DNA of 64,000 nt from assembly GCA_029570835.1 (NCBI GenBank), contig JAKPTX010000146.1:47257-111256 (forward strand). The letters are read 5' to 3'. Within the stretch, counting starts at the first letter, position 1. Every line of letters begins with the position of its first letter. Positions 26,904 through 35,476 of the stretch are shown one piece after another. The stretch comes from Bacteroidota bacterium. GTDB lineage: Bacteria > Bacteroidota > Bacteroidia > Bacteroidales > WCHB1-69. A model generated the notes under the pieces. The model made no database searches. It was not told the DNA's origin and saw nothing but the letters and a program-made list of their open reading frames with translations. The translations under genes and the position numbers were made by a program.

Positions 26904-27932
26904 ATGGAAGAGACACAAAATCAATTTAACTCCTTCAATTTAATTCGTTTTATATGGAAGTGGAGAAAAGAACTTATTCTGGTATCCTTTATTGCAGCGG
27001 TTCTTGCGTTAGGTATTACTTTTTTGATTAGACCTCAATATAAGTCAACCTCTATCATATACGCACCCCGAACCAACTCCATCGCTAAAATTTTAATGGG
27101 TCCGCACGGTAATGAGCGTTTGGATATTAAAGCCTATGCTGTTGAGGAGGAAACGGAGCATATGATGCAGCTCTTGACATCTCGTGAATTAAAGGATGTA
27201 ATCATTGAGAAATTTAATCTGGTTGAGCACTATGGTTTGAATCCCAACATGAAACATTGGCGACATCGTTTGTACAAAACCGTGAATAATCAGTTTACTG
27301 TAAAAAGAACTCAATATGGAGCTATTTCAATCACCGTATCGGATTGGGATAGTCAGTTGGCTGCCGATATTTGTAATGAAATTGTAGTTCAATTAGACAC
27401 TTTTAAAAACAGGATAGAACGTGAACGTGCAACTATTGCTTATCAAACATTAGAAAAGCAATTGGAGGATGCCGATCGTGAAATACGAAGGATTGATGAC
27501 TCTTTGTTGGTTATAGCCCAGAATGGAGTTTTGGTGTTGGAAAAACAAACGGAAAGATTGACACAACAATTGGCTATTGCTATTGCACAAGGTAATCAGG
27601 GGGCAAGAGAGCGGCTGGAAAAAGAGATGGAAAAATTGACCAAATGGGGTCCTATTGTACAAACATTACACAATGAACAATTTCACTTTAGCCAGTACCA
27701 TTCATTAGCCAGATCAAAAATGATGGATGCGAAAATAGATATGGAGAGCAACATGCCCGTAAAATTTGTGGTTGAAAAAGCGATTCCCGCCGACAAAAAA
27801 TATTATCCTAAAAGATTAATTACTATGATTTTAGCCTCATTGGGTGCCTTTACTGTTACCCTATTTGGATTATTAATTGCTGAAACTATTGATCCAGAAT
27901 TTTCTTTTAGAAAAAAAAGATCCAGATCATAA
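26904..27932 (+). CDS. Wzz-family chain-length determinant / polysaccharide co-polymerase
   Basis: 342 residues with a helix near residues 22-42, a long periplasmic region with a coiled coil (about 165-235), and a second helix near 308-328. This two-helix layout, with the Wzz motif near the first helix (SFIAAVLALGITFLIRPQYKSTSIIYAP), fits chain-length regulators of O-antigen or capsule. No tyrosine-kinase domain is fused. It is 3 bp from the O-antigen ligase gene, which supports a joint role in surface glycan assembly. Confidence 0.85.
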   Translation: MEETQNQFNSFNLIRFIWKWRKELILVSFIAAVLALGITFLIRPQYKSTSIIYAPRTNSIAKILMGPHGNERLDIKAYAVEEETEHMMQLLTSRELKDVIIEKFNLVEHYGLNPNMKHWRHRLYKTVNNQFTVKRTQYGAISITVSDWDSQLAADICNEIVVQLDTFKNRIERERATIAYQTLEKQLEDADREIRRIDDSLLVIAQNGVLVLEKQTERLTQQLAIAIAQGNQGARERLEKEMEKLTKWGPIVQTLHNEQFHFSQYHSLARSKMMDAKIDMESNMPVKFVVEKAIPADKKYYPKRLITMILASLGAFTVTLFGLLIAETIDPEFSFRKKRSRS

Positions 27933-27935
27933 AAT

Positions 27936-29384
27936 ATGACTGAAAACACAAAAAGAATCGGAGTATTGACAATCAGTGGCTTATTTATTTTAGCCAATTG
28001 TTTTGCTCTGTTCAAAGAGTTCTACTACTTACCCTTGGTAAGTGGAGGACTTGTTTTGGTTTTCCTGGCTATCTATAGGATTGATTGGCTCATTTACCTG
28101 ATGGCTCTGGTAACCCCTCTCTCCATATTGATTGAAAATGATAAAATGAGTTTAGGGATTTCTATACCCAGTGAAGTGATTATGATTCTTTTGACTCTTC
28201 TATTTTTAGTTAAATTAATCTCCGAGTTTCGTTGGGAAAAGGCTTACTGGAAACATCCTATCACCCTTGCTATCTTTTTCTATCTTTTTTGGATGCTGGT
28301 TACCTCCATAACCAGCGAAATTCCTTTGGTATCCTTTAAATTTCTGACTTCCAAGCTATGGTTTATCGGCTCCTCTTTTTTTATGTTGATCTACTTGATC
28401 AAAGATAACCCTAGAAGAGGAATCACTTTCTTTAATCTCCATGCTGTTGGTTTAGTTTTAGTCGTGATCATAACCACCATAAAGCATGCACAAATCGGCT
28501 TTTCCGATCATAGTTTACATTGGATTCAAAAACCATTTTATAATGACCACACTGCCTATGGTGCTGCGCTCGCTTTTATGCTACCTTTTAGTATCAGTTT
28601 TTACTTTCTCCCGGAGAATAAAAAATGGCAAAAGATTTTTTATGTGGCTTTGAGTATGATTTTTTTGTTCGGACTCTACTTCTCCTTTTCAAGAGCTGCC
28701 TGGTTGAGTGCAATAGGAGCCCTAGGCGTCTATTTTTTGATTCGATGGCGTATTAAGTTTTCCTGGTTCTTAGTTGGTGCCGCTATCATAGGAGTACTTT
28801 TTTTTAAATTTTCCGGTGATATACTGTACCAATTGGGTAAAAACAAACAGGATTCTTCAGCCACTTTTGAGGAACATATTCGTTCCATCAGCAATATCAG
28901 GACAGATGCTTCCAATGTAGAACGATTGAATAGATGGTTTGCTGCATTCGGGATGATTGAAAAACGACCTTTAGTGGGTTGGGGACCGGGAACCTATCAA
29001 TTTAACTATGCTCCTTTTCAAAAAAATAAGTATAAAACGATCATTTCTACTAATTTTGGTGATGGAGGCAATGCACACAGTGAATTTATCGGACCTTGTG
29101 CAGAAAGCGGATTTATCGGATTATTTTCCGTATTAGGACTAATGATTACTGTTTTATATGCCGGAATTACAACCCTGATCAAAACCAAAGATCAGACATA
29201 CCGTTTACTCACATTGGCTGCTACCCTCGCTCTTATCTCATACTACATTCACGGCATTATGAATAATTTTTTAGACACAGATAAACTGAGTCTTCCTTTT
29301 TGGGGAGCCTTTGCAATTATTACTGTAATATCGACAATCCAAAAACAAGAAAAAAACAACCCTATAACAAAACCAATTTTATAA
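27936..29384 (+). CDS. O-antigen ligase / polymerase family membrane protein
   Basis: 482 residues with about eleven to twelve hydrophobic helices and a large loop between helices near residues 300-370. The loop includes NRWFAAFGMIEKRPLVGWGPGTYQF and NAHSEFIGPCAESGFIG, the pattern of the Wzy_C (O-antigen ligase) family: ligases join O-antigen to lipid A-core and polymerases extend it. Which of the two applies cannot be decided. It starts 3 bp after the Wzz-like gene. Confidence 0.85.
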   Translation: MTENTKRIGVLTISGLFILANCFALFKEFYYLPLVSGGLVLVFLAIYRIDWLIYLMALVTPLSILIENDKMSLGISIPSEVIMILLTLLFLVKLISEFRWEKAYWKHPITLAIFFYLFWMLVTSITSEIPLVSFKFLTSKLWFIGSSFFMLIYLIKDNPRRGITFFNLHAVGLVLVVIITTIKHAQIGFSDHSLHWIQKPFYNDHTAYGAALAFMLPFSISFYFLPENKKWQKIFYVALSMIFLFGLYFSFSRAAWLSAIGALGVYFLIRWRIKFSWFLVGAAIIGVLFFKFSGDILYQLGKNKQDSSATFEEHIRSISNIRTDASNVERLNRWFAAFGMIEKRPLVGWGPGTYQFNYAPFQKNKYKTIISTNFGDGGNAHSEFIGPCAESGFIGLFSVLGLMITVLYAGITTLIKTKDQTYRLLTLAATLALISYYIHGIMNNFLDTDKLSLPFWGAFAIITVISTIQKQEKNNPITKPIL

Positions 29385-29387
29385 AAT

Positions 29388-30602
29388 ATGATACCTATCA
29401 AATATTCCGACATCATCGCTGCTCAGCAAGCCATGCGTAATGTAATCAAAGAGACTTCTTTAATGCATTCCAAAACCTTCTCCAGAATGGCTGATACAGA
29501 AGTCTATCTTAAATTGGAGAACTTACAAACTACCGGTTCTTTTAAAGTAAGAGGTGCTTTTAATAAGCTACTGAGCCTTTCTGAAGAACAAAAACAACGC
29601 CCTATCATCGCTGCATCTGCAGGAAATCACGCCCAGGGTGTTGCTTACTCCGCATCTTATCTGGGACTGAAAAGTACGATCTTTATGCCTACTTTTACAC
29701 CCCCTGCAAAAGTCAATGCTACAAAGGGATATGGAGCTGATGTGATTTTAACCGGAACCTCTTTTGATGATGCTTTTGCGGCATCCCAAGAGTATCTGGA
29801 AGAACACAATGGAACCTATATCCATCCGTTTAATGATGAAAAAATTATTGCCGGACAAGGTGTTGTCGGTATAGAGATTTTTAGACGACTTCCTGAAACC
29901 GATACTGTTTTTGTCCCCATTGGAGGAGGTGGATTAATCAGTGGCATTGCGATTGCTTTGAAAGAGATCAACCCCAATATCAAGATTATTGGTGTAGAAG
30001 CTGAAGGAGCCGCATCGATGTTGGCATCTCAAAAAAGTGAAAGTGTTTTGGCGTTAAACCAATGTCACACTATTGCTGATGGAATTGCTGTAAAAAAACC
30101 GGGAGATCTTACTTTTAACATTGTGAAAGAGTTAGTCGATGATATTGTAACGGTTTCCGATAAAGAGTTAGCCCACTCGACATACTTGTTGATCCAACGT
30201 GGAAAACTGTTGGCTGAACCTTCCGGAACTGCCGCATTAGCAGCTGCTATTTTTAAAAAATCCCCATTGATGGGAAAATGTGTTGTTCCCATTATCAGTG
30301 GTGGAAACGTGAATTTAAACTTATTCCAACAAATTATTGATCAGGGGATGATGCAGGAAGGATTGAAAGCACATATTCAATTTATTGTACTTGACCAGGC
30401 CGGTGAATTAAAAAGAGTTTTATCGATCCTGGAAGATGAAACAATCAATATTGCTCATATTGAACATGAGCGATCTATCACCTCTGTTCCGGTTGGAAAT
30501 GTATTAATTGAAGTGACCGTTAATTTGCAGCGTAAAGAACAATTGGAAATTATAAAGGAAAAACTTTATAAACAAGGAATCACCTGTAGTGTAATTTCAT
30601 AA
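29388..30602 (+). CDS. ilvA: threonine ammonia-lyase
   Basis: 404 residues. The PLP-binding lysine is in TTGSFKVRGAFNKL and the phosphate-binding glycine loop is PIGGGGLISGIA. A C-terminal ACT-like region (about 325-404: HIQFIVLDQAGELKRVLSIL) makes this the medium-length IlvA/TdcB form. It deaminates threonine to 2-oxobutanoate, the first committed step to isoleucine; ACT-mediated regulation is likely. It sits 3 bp after the O-antigen ligase gene and 1 bp before the TolB/BamA-like gene, an odd mix of functions in one transcript. Confidence 0.94.
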   Translation: MIPIKYSDIIAAQQAMRNVIKETSLMHSKTFSRMADTEVYLKLENLQTTGSFKVRGAFNKLLSLSEEQKQRPIIAASAGNHAQGVAYSASYLGLKSTIFMPTFTPPAKVNATKGYGADVILTGTSFDDAFAASQEYLEEHNGTYIHPFNDEKIIAGQGVVGIEIFRRLPETDTVFVPIGGGGLISGIAIALKEINPNIKIIGVEAEGAASMLASQKSESVLALNQCHTIADGIAVKKPGDLTFNIVKELVDDIVTVSDKELAHSTYLLIQRGKLLAEPSGTAALAAAIFKKSPLMGKCVVPIISGGNVNLNLFQQIIDQGMMQEGLKAHIQFIVLDQAGELKRVLSILEDETINIAHIEHERSITSVPVGNVLIEVTVNLQRKEQLEIIKEKLYKQGITCSVIS

Positions 30603-30603
30603 A

Positions 30604-33600
30604 ATGTTAAAAAAAGGGAGCTTACTGATTTCATTATTGCTGCTTGGATTTGTTTTACAGGCTCAGTTTTATAATGGATCTCAGCTCACTTTTGGAAAAA
30701 ATAGAGTTCAATACCAAAAATTCAATTGGCAATATTTCAGGGCTATCCAATATGATGTCTATTTTTATCCCACCTCTAAGGCTTTGGGTGAGTATACTTA
30801 CGGAAAAGTGCCTCTTTTTATTGAAGAGTTTGAACGAAAATTCAACTTTTCTTTGAGTAAAAAGATCAACTTTATCGTTTACAACACCCAATCCGATTTC
30901 AGAGAGTCCAATTTTGGTCATGATGACGAAGATTTTTATAACAGAGGAGGAATCACCAACATCTATGGGAACAAAGTATACCTCTACTTTGACGGCAACC
31001 ATAATCATTTTGACAACATGATCAGGAGTGGTATTGCCATTCTTTTTGCCCGAAGTATCATTGAAGGAGAAAGCGTGGGAGCCAACATTTCTTCAGAACA
31101 CTTGAGCCATGTTCCCAACTGGTTTTATAGTGGATTGGGTTCCTATATGGCTGAAAACTGGTCCCCAGAAATTGATATACAGATTAAAAAAGGGGTTCTT
31201 TCCAAACGTTTTTCTTCATTGGAAGACCTGGATCCGATAGAAGCAACCTATGCCGGACATGCTCTCTGGAAATATATTGATGAAAAATATGGTCCTGCCG
31301 CCATCTCTAAAATTGTTTTTTACACCCGTTCTTTGAGAAGTGTCGAGAAAAGTTTTGTGTATGTGACCGGTTCTTCTTTAAAAGAGCTGGTTCAAGAGTG
31401 GTTTCGTTATTCGTTTGTTTTGTATCATGATGATTTAAAAAAAGGGGGGGAGGAAGGGAGTCGCACCCCTGCCATTCAACGGATCAAAAAGAACAGACAT
31501 TACACCCAGCTAAAACTGGCTCCTGATGGAGAACATTTTGCTTTTGTGACCAATCAACAGGGACAAATCAAAATATGGATTACAACCTCTACATCGAAAA
31601 GACCTAAACTGATCTACAAAAGTGGGAAAAAAACGGAAGATAAACCGGATCTTTCTTTTCCTATTATCGGATGGCATCCCAACGGAGATATGTTAGGATT
31701 TACTGTAGAAAAAGAGGGTCGCTGTTTCTTTTATCCTTACCTTGTTTCAGAGAAAAAAAGGGAAAAACCTTTTTTGGTTGATGTGGAAAAAATCACTGAT
31801 TGGAGCTTTTCTGACGATGGTAAATATCTCCTCTTTTCAGGATTCAAAAATGGTCAATCCGATATATTCCTTTATAGTTTCCAGGCGAGATCATATCAAA
31901 ATTTAACTCAGGATTTTTATGATGATTTTGGACCACGTTTTTTTAACAACCAGCTAGATATCCTTTTTTCTTCTAATAGACCTGTCGATTCTTTAGATCC
32001 CGGAAATCGTTTTTATCACACTCAAAATCAACCTAAATATGACCTTTTTTTGTATCGTTATGCTCAAAAAGATAATCAATTGCTACAAATAACCGATACG
32101 CCAACAGGATCAGAAACGGATATTCAAGTTTTAGGAAAAAACAAAATTATCTACCTGGGTGATCAGAATGGAATTAAAAACAGATACTTGGCTCAATTTG
32201 ACAGTACCATCATCACGATTGATACAGCTATACATTATGCTTATTTTGCAAAAAACAGTCCCCTAACAGACAACAGCTACTCCATTTCGGAACACCATTA
32301 CAATAAACATAGTGAACAAATTGGCGCTATTCAATCTATTGATGGTTTAGACCAAATTTTTATTGATCCTTTTGAATTAAAAATAAGGACAACCTCTCCC
32401 CCACTCACCAAAAACATGAACTCTTCCATAGCAAAACAGCACTATGAAGACTCTATTAACAAACTGATCAGAAAAATATCTATTCCACAAAAGAGGAGGG
32501 GAATTCGTCAGGTTACATACGCAGACTTAAACAAAGGAACCCGGCCCCCCAAAGATTCTGATTCTCAAAAAGATACTCTGGAAAAAAAGTTAGAAAGAAT
32601 CGAAAGTTTCCCTTTTGAAAATCCTTTAACAAGAAGCTATTTTACTCAATTTACAGTTAACAAATTGATCACTCAGGCAGACTTTAGTTTTTTGAACACC
32701 TCATACCAACAATTTACAGGGACGAGTACTCCTATTTATCTTAACTCAGGAATGAATGCTTTAATCATGGTGGGAATTCAAGATATACTGGAAGATTATC
32801 GTATTAGTGCCGGTTTCCGACTTCCATTTTTTGGGATGGGTTCTGAAGTGATGCTCAGCTATGAAGATCTTTCAAAACGTTTGGATAAACAAATCGTATA
32901 TTATTATCAATCTATTGGACAATCTGTTGGTTATCAGTATCTTAAACAGAGAACAAACTCGGTTTTTTACAACTTAAAATATCCTTTTGATAAATTTAAC
33001 AGTATCCGACTTTCTCTGAAAGGTAGAGAAGAAAAATTTGTTGAAGGTGTATTGAGTGATCAAGCTTTGACTGCTCCCATAAATACAGAATATTGGAGTG
33101 GCGTTAAACTGGAGTATGTTTATGATTCTTCTAAAGAGTTGTATGTCAACTTATGGAAAGGGGATAAACTCAAAATTTTTGCCGAATTTGATTTTCGTGT
33201 AAGTAAAAATTCATTAAATCTGTTTGTATTGGGTATCGATTATAGAAAATCGATCAAATTATATAAAAATATGACCTGGAGTACACGGTTTGCTGCCAGT
33301 ACTAATTTTGGTACTGCCAGATTGGTGTACTATATGGGTGGTGTTGATAACTGGATTAACCCTACTTTTAATGCAGAAATATATGTAGATCGGAGTAAAA
33401 ACTACCATTATCAAACATTGGCTACCAATATTCGGGGATTCGACCAAAATATTCGTAATGGAACCTCTTTTGTTGTTTTATCGTCTGAATTAAGAGTTCC
33501 TTTTATCCAGTTGTTATTTAATAAAAGCGTTTCTTTAGACTTTTTGAACACCATGCAGTTTGTTCTGTTTGGAGATATTGGAACTGCCTGGACCGGACTC

Positions 33601-33828
33601 ACTCCATACTCTGAAGACAACGCATTATATATCCGTTATATCCATTCCGGAAACATTACAGCGATCATCACCCGACAGGTAGACCCTTGGGTTGCCGGAT
33701 TGGGTTTTGGGCTCCGCGCTACCCTATTTAGCTATTTTTTCAAAGTTGACTATGCCTGGGGTATCGAAGATATGCGTTTCGTTAGTCCAAAAGGTAGGTT
33801 TGTGATTTCTATCGGAACTGACTTTTAA
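30604..33828 (+). CDS. TolB/PD40 beta-propeller plus BamA-like outer-membrane protein
   Basis: 1074 residues with a signal peptide (LLISLLLLGFVLQAQ). An N-terminal peptidase MA-like region (about 30-270) is followed by a WD40-like propeller (about 290-560: LKLAPDGEHFAFVTNQQGQIKIW, WSFSDDGKYLLFSGFKNGQSDIFLY) and a C-terminal beta-barrel (about 700-1074) ending in an aromatic strand (FVISIGTDF), as in BamA-type surface antigens. The family is common in Bacteroidota and of unknown function. The zinc-binding HExxH motif is absent from the first region, so peptidase activity is unlikely. A seven-G run is at 31444-31450. Confidence 0.85.
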   Translation: MLKKGSLLISLLLLGFVLQAQFYNGSQLTFGKNRVQYQKFNWQYFRAIQYDVYFYPTSKALGEYTYGKVPLFIEEFERKFNFSLSKKINFIVYNTQSDFRESNFGHDDEDFYNRGGITNIYGNKVYLYFDGNHNHFDNMIRSGIAILFARSIIEGESVGANISSEHLSHVPNWFYSGLGSYMAENWSPEIDIQIKKGVLSKRFSSLEDLDPIEATYAGHALWKYIDEKYGPAAISKIVFYTRSLRSVEKSFVYVTGSSLKELVQEWFRYSFVLYHDDLKKGGEEGSRTPAIQRIKKNRHYTQLKLAPDGEHFAFVTNQQGQIKIWITTSTSKRPKLIYKSGKKTEDKPDLSFPIIGWHPNGDMLGFTVEKEGRCFFYPYLVSEKKREKPFLVDVEKITDWSFSDDGKYLLFSGFKNGQSDIFLYSFQARSYQNLTQDFYDDFGPRFFNNQLDILFSSNRPVDSLDPGNRFYHTQNQPKYDLFLYRYAQKDNQLLQITDTPTGSETDIQVLGKNKIIYLGDQNGIKNRYLAQFDSTIITIDTAIHYAYFAKNSPLTDNSYSISEHHYNKHSEQIGAIQSIDGLDQIFIDPFELKIRTTSPPLTKNMNSSIAKQHYEDSINKLIRKISIPQKRRGIRQVTYADLNKGTRPPKDSDSQKDTLEKKLERIESFPFENPLTRSYFTQFTVNKLITQADFSFLNTSYQQFTGTSTPIYLNSGMNALIMVGIQDILEDYRISAGFRLPFFGMGSEVMLSYEDLSKRLDKQIVYYYQSIGQSVGYQYLKQRTNSVFYNLKYPFDKFNSIRLSLKGREEKFVEGVLSDQALTAPINTEYWSGVKLEYVYDSSKELYVNLWKGDKLKIFAEFDFRVSKNSLNLFVLGIDYRKSIKLYKNMTWSTRFAASTNFGTARLVYYMGGVDNWINPTFNAEIYVDRSKNYHYQTLATNIRGFDQNIRNGTSFVVLSSELRVPFIQLLFNKSVSLDFLNTMQFVLFGDIGTAWTGLTPYSEDNALYIRYIHSGNITAIITRQVDPWVAGLGFGLRATLFSYFFKVDYAWGIEDMRFVSPKGRFVISIGTDF

Positions 33829-33831
33829 AGA

Positions 33832-33870
33832 TAGAAGGTAGAATTAAAGGCGGAAATCGGAAGGCGGAAT
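33832..33870. repeat. 39-bp exact repeat, copy 1
   Basis: Starts TAGAAGGTAGAATT and ends GGAAGGCGGAAT; identical at all 39 positions to 61637-61675. It consists of GTAGAAG- and GGCGGAA-like heptads. Confidence 0.9.
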
Positions 33871-33897
33871 TTGACTCGCGTCCTAAAAGGCATAATA

Positions 33898-33948
33898 TTC
33901 CAGAGTGGGGTAAAAACATAACAATAAAGAGAAATATAATCTGCCCCC
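33898..33948 (-). repeat. 52-bp dispersed element, copy 2 (reverse)
   Basis: On the plus strand it runs from TTCCAGAGTGGGG to CTGCCCCC; read on the minus strand it starts GGGGGCAG and ends CCCCACTCTGGAA like copy 1. Confidence 0.75.
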
Positions 33949-34022
33949 TAATTTTTTTAAATACCAAATAAGAAATAAGAAGTTTGAAGTATAACTTATT
34001 GGTTTTTAGATTATTTCAATAT

Positions 34023-34038
34023 TGTTTCACGTGAACCC
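34023..34038. promoter_or_regulatory. parS-like ParB binding site 1
   Basis: TGTTTCACGTGAACCC matches the bacterial parS consensus TGTTTCACGTGAAACA at 14 of 16 positions, with the palindromic core TTTCACGTGAA intact. Intergenic, 12 bp from the end of the periplasmic binding protein gene. Confidence 0.65.
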
Positions 34039-34049
34039 ATATTCTAACC

Positions 34050-35177
34050 TTATTTCCCGACTTCCCGTTTTTCGAAGTTCTCGATTTTAATCAATCGTAT
34101 AATTTCATTTTCAAATCCTCCCTGAGACCATTTTTTAAATTTAAATCGGTAAGATAGAGGGACAAACTCAACGAGGTTATGGTTTTGTTGTGCAAAATAG
34201 AGGTCTATAAAATAACGTGTGATATCATACCCCTGAAATGAAAAACGATCTAACTGACAGGGTGTTTGATAAATAGCTACATAATCTTCAATAAATCGGG
34301 CACTTTTTTCATTCGCTTCAACAAAGCAATAGGTGAAGTAGTAAAGGTTTTTCAAACTATAAAAATCTTCATCCAATACGCTAAAATTGAGCCACTCTTC
34401 AGGAAAAATAAGTGTGTATGAGATTCCCTCAGTAGCATTATCAAAAAGTCTCATCTGGTTCATCACCACTGTTGGATCATTAAAAAGAGCTATCACTACA
34501 TGATGTTTGTGAAAACCAAGATCCAGATTCAATCCATAAGTTTGAGACTTAACCTCATCAATCTGGTACGCAATATCGTGATTTTCGAAATACTCTGTAT
34601 ATAATTTTATATTTTCGTCATTTTTATTATCACACCAAAGATGAACCTTATAATTGAGAATAGAATCCAAAATCAACTCTTTAACCATTTGAGGTTTCCT
34701 GGAAATATTAGGTTTTAATTTATAGAGATAGGGATTCGTTTCTATTTCAGCCTCTTGGATTGAAAATGGATTAACAATCATGATTTTTTTTTCTTTTGCA
34801 TATTGAGCTGCTATGGGAATCAATGTTCCATAAAAAGGACCTATAATGAGGTCAACATCTTTCATCAACCGATCATCTTCTAATAATTGCTTTAATTTTG
34901 TTTCATCTGTTGTTATATCTCTAACAATCACCTCAATTTTCTTATTTGAATACTCATAGGTACTTAATCCTAATTTCGCACCTTCCCAAAATCCTATCAT
35001 TTGTAGTGCAGAAACATCAAAAATGTCCAATTCGCTGTTAATTTCAGCAATGTTAATATGAGAATCTGATATATGAAACGGTATTAAATATAGAACTGTG
35101 ATCTCTTTTTTATCTTGTGAAAAGACTGATTGGATTGATAACCAGACTAATAAAAACAATAACAATTTCGTTTTCAT
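34050..35177 (-). CDS. type 1 periplasmic-binding-fold protein
   Basis: 375 residues with a signal peptide (MKTKLLLFLLVWLSIQSVFSQ). The mature part has the pattern of a type 1 periplasmic binding fold: FWEGAKLGLSTYE, DLIIGPFYGTLIPIAAQYAKEKKIMIVNPFS, and a second lobe with VVIALFNDP and YTLIFPEEWL. Such proteins bind amino acids or related ligands, but in Bacteroidota they usually have no partner permease, as here. A minus-strand -7 box (TACTTTTG, 35198-35205) lies 20 bp upstream. Ligand unknown. Confidence 0.8.
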   Translation of the reverse strand: MKTKLLLFLLVWLSIQSVFSQDKKEITVLYLIPFHISDSHINIAEINSELDIFDVSALQMIGFWEGAKLGLSTYEYSNKKIEVIVRDITTDETKLKQLLEDDRLMKDVDLIIGPFYGTLIPIAAQYAKEKKIMIVNPFSIQEAEIETNPYLYKLKPNISRKPQMVKELILDSILNYKVHLWCDNKNDENIKLYTEYFENHDIAYQIDEVKSQTYGLNLDLGFHKHHVVIALFNDPTVVMNQMRLFDNATEGISYTLIFPEEWLNFSVLDEDFYSLKNLYYFTYCFVEANEKSARFIEDYVAIYQTPCQLDRFSFQGYDITRYFIDLYFAQQNHNLVEFVPLSYRFKFKKWSQGGFENEIIRLIKIENFEKREVGK

Positions 35178-35197
35178 TTCTTTATCTCTATTTTGTG

Positions 35198-35225
35198 CAA
35201 AAGTAAAAAAAATATATTACTTTTG
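35198..35225. promoter_or_regulatory. divergent -7 boxes between binding protein and ferredoxin genes
   Basis: TACTTTTG on the minus strand (35198-35205) serves the binding-protein gene and TACTTTTG on the plus strand (35218-35225) serves the ferredoxin gene. The two boxes are 12 bp apart. Confidence 0.6.
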
Positions 35226-35259
35226 CATCCGAATATTAACCCTAATTAAATAATCAATT

Positions 35260-35430
35260 ATGGCTTATAAAATTGATCCTGAACTTTGTACTGCATGTGG
35301 TTCTTGTAAAGACGAATGTCCTGTAGATGCTATTTCTGCCGGTGATGTTTATTCTATTGATCCTGATAGTTGTATCGAATGCGGTGCATGTGAAGCAACA
35401 TGTCCTGTAGAAGCAATTTCTGCTGCTTAA
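35260..35430 (+). CDS. 2[4Fe-4S] ferredoxin
   Basis: A 56-residue protein, ATG at 35260 to TAA at 35430. It carries two complete CxxCxxCxxxCP motifs: CTACGSCKDECP (residues 10-21) and CIECGACEATCP (38-49), each with the proline that completes the cluster loop. The internal symmetry is typical of clostridial-type ferredoxins, cytoplasmic low-potential electron carriers for anaerobic enzymes such as pyruvate:ferredoxin oxidoreductase. It is the only plus-strand gene between 34 and 46.5 kb and has its own promoter and terminator. Confidence 0.97.
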   Translation: MAYKIDPELCTACGSCKDECPVDAISAGDVYSIDPDSCIECGACEATCPVEAISAA

Positions 35431-35445
35431 TCAGGGAATTAGATC

Positions 35446-35476
35446 AAAAAAAGGGCGGTTTTAATCGCCCTTTTTT
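35446..35476. terminator. bidirectional terminator after ferredoxin, overlapping the kinase gene end
   Basis: An 11-bp stem, AAAAAAGGGCG (35447-35457) with CGCCCTTTTTT (35466-35476), loop of 8 nt. The last codons and stop of the convergent histidine kinase gene lie in the right half of the structure. A and T tracts on both sides allow function in both directions. Confidence 0.88.

Larger units (their letters stand above)
33829..34049. repeat. repeat-rich intergenic region D
   Basis: Contains a 39-bp tract (33832-33870) identical to 61637-61675, the reverse copy of the 52-bp element (33898-33948), a tract at 33962-33983 complementary to 21543-21564, and a parS-like site at 34023-34038 next to the end of the convergent gene. 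Confidence 0.75.
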
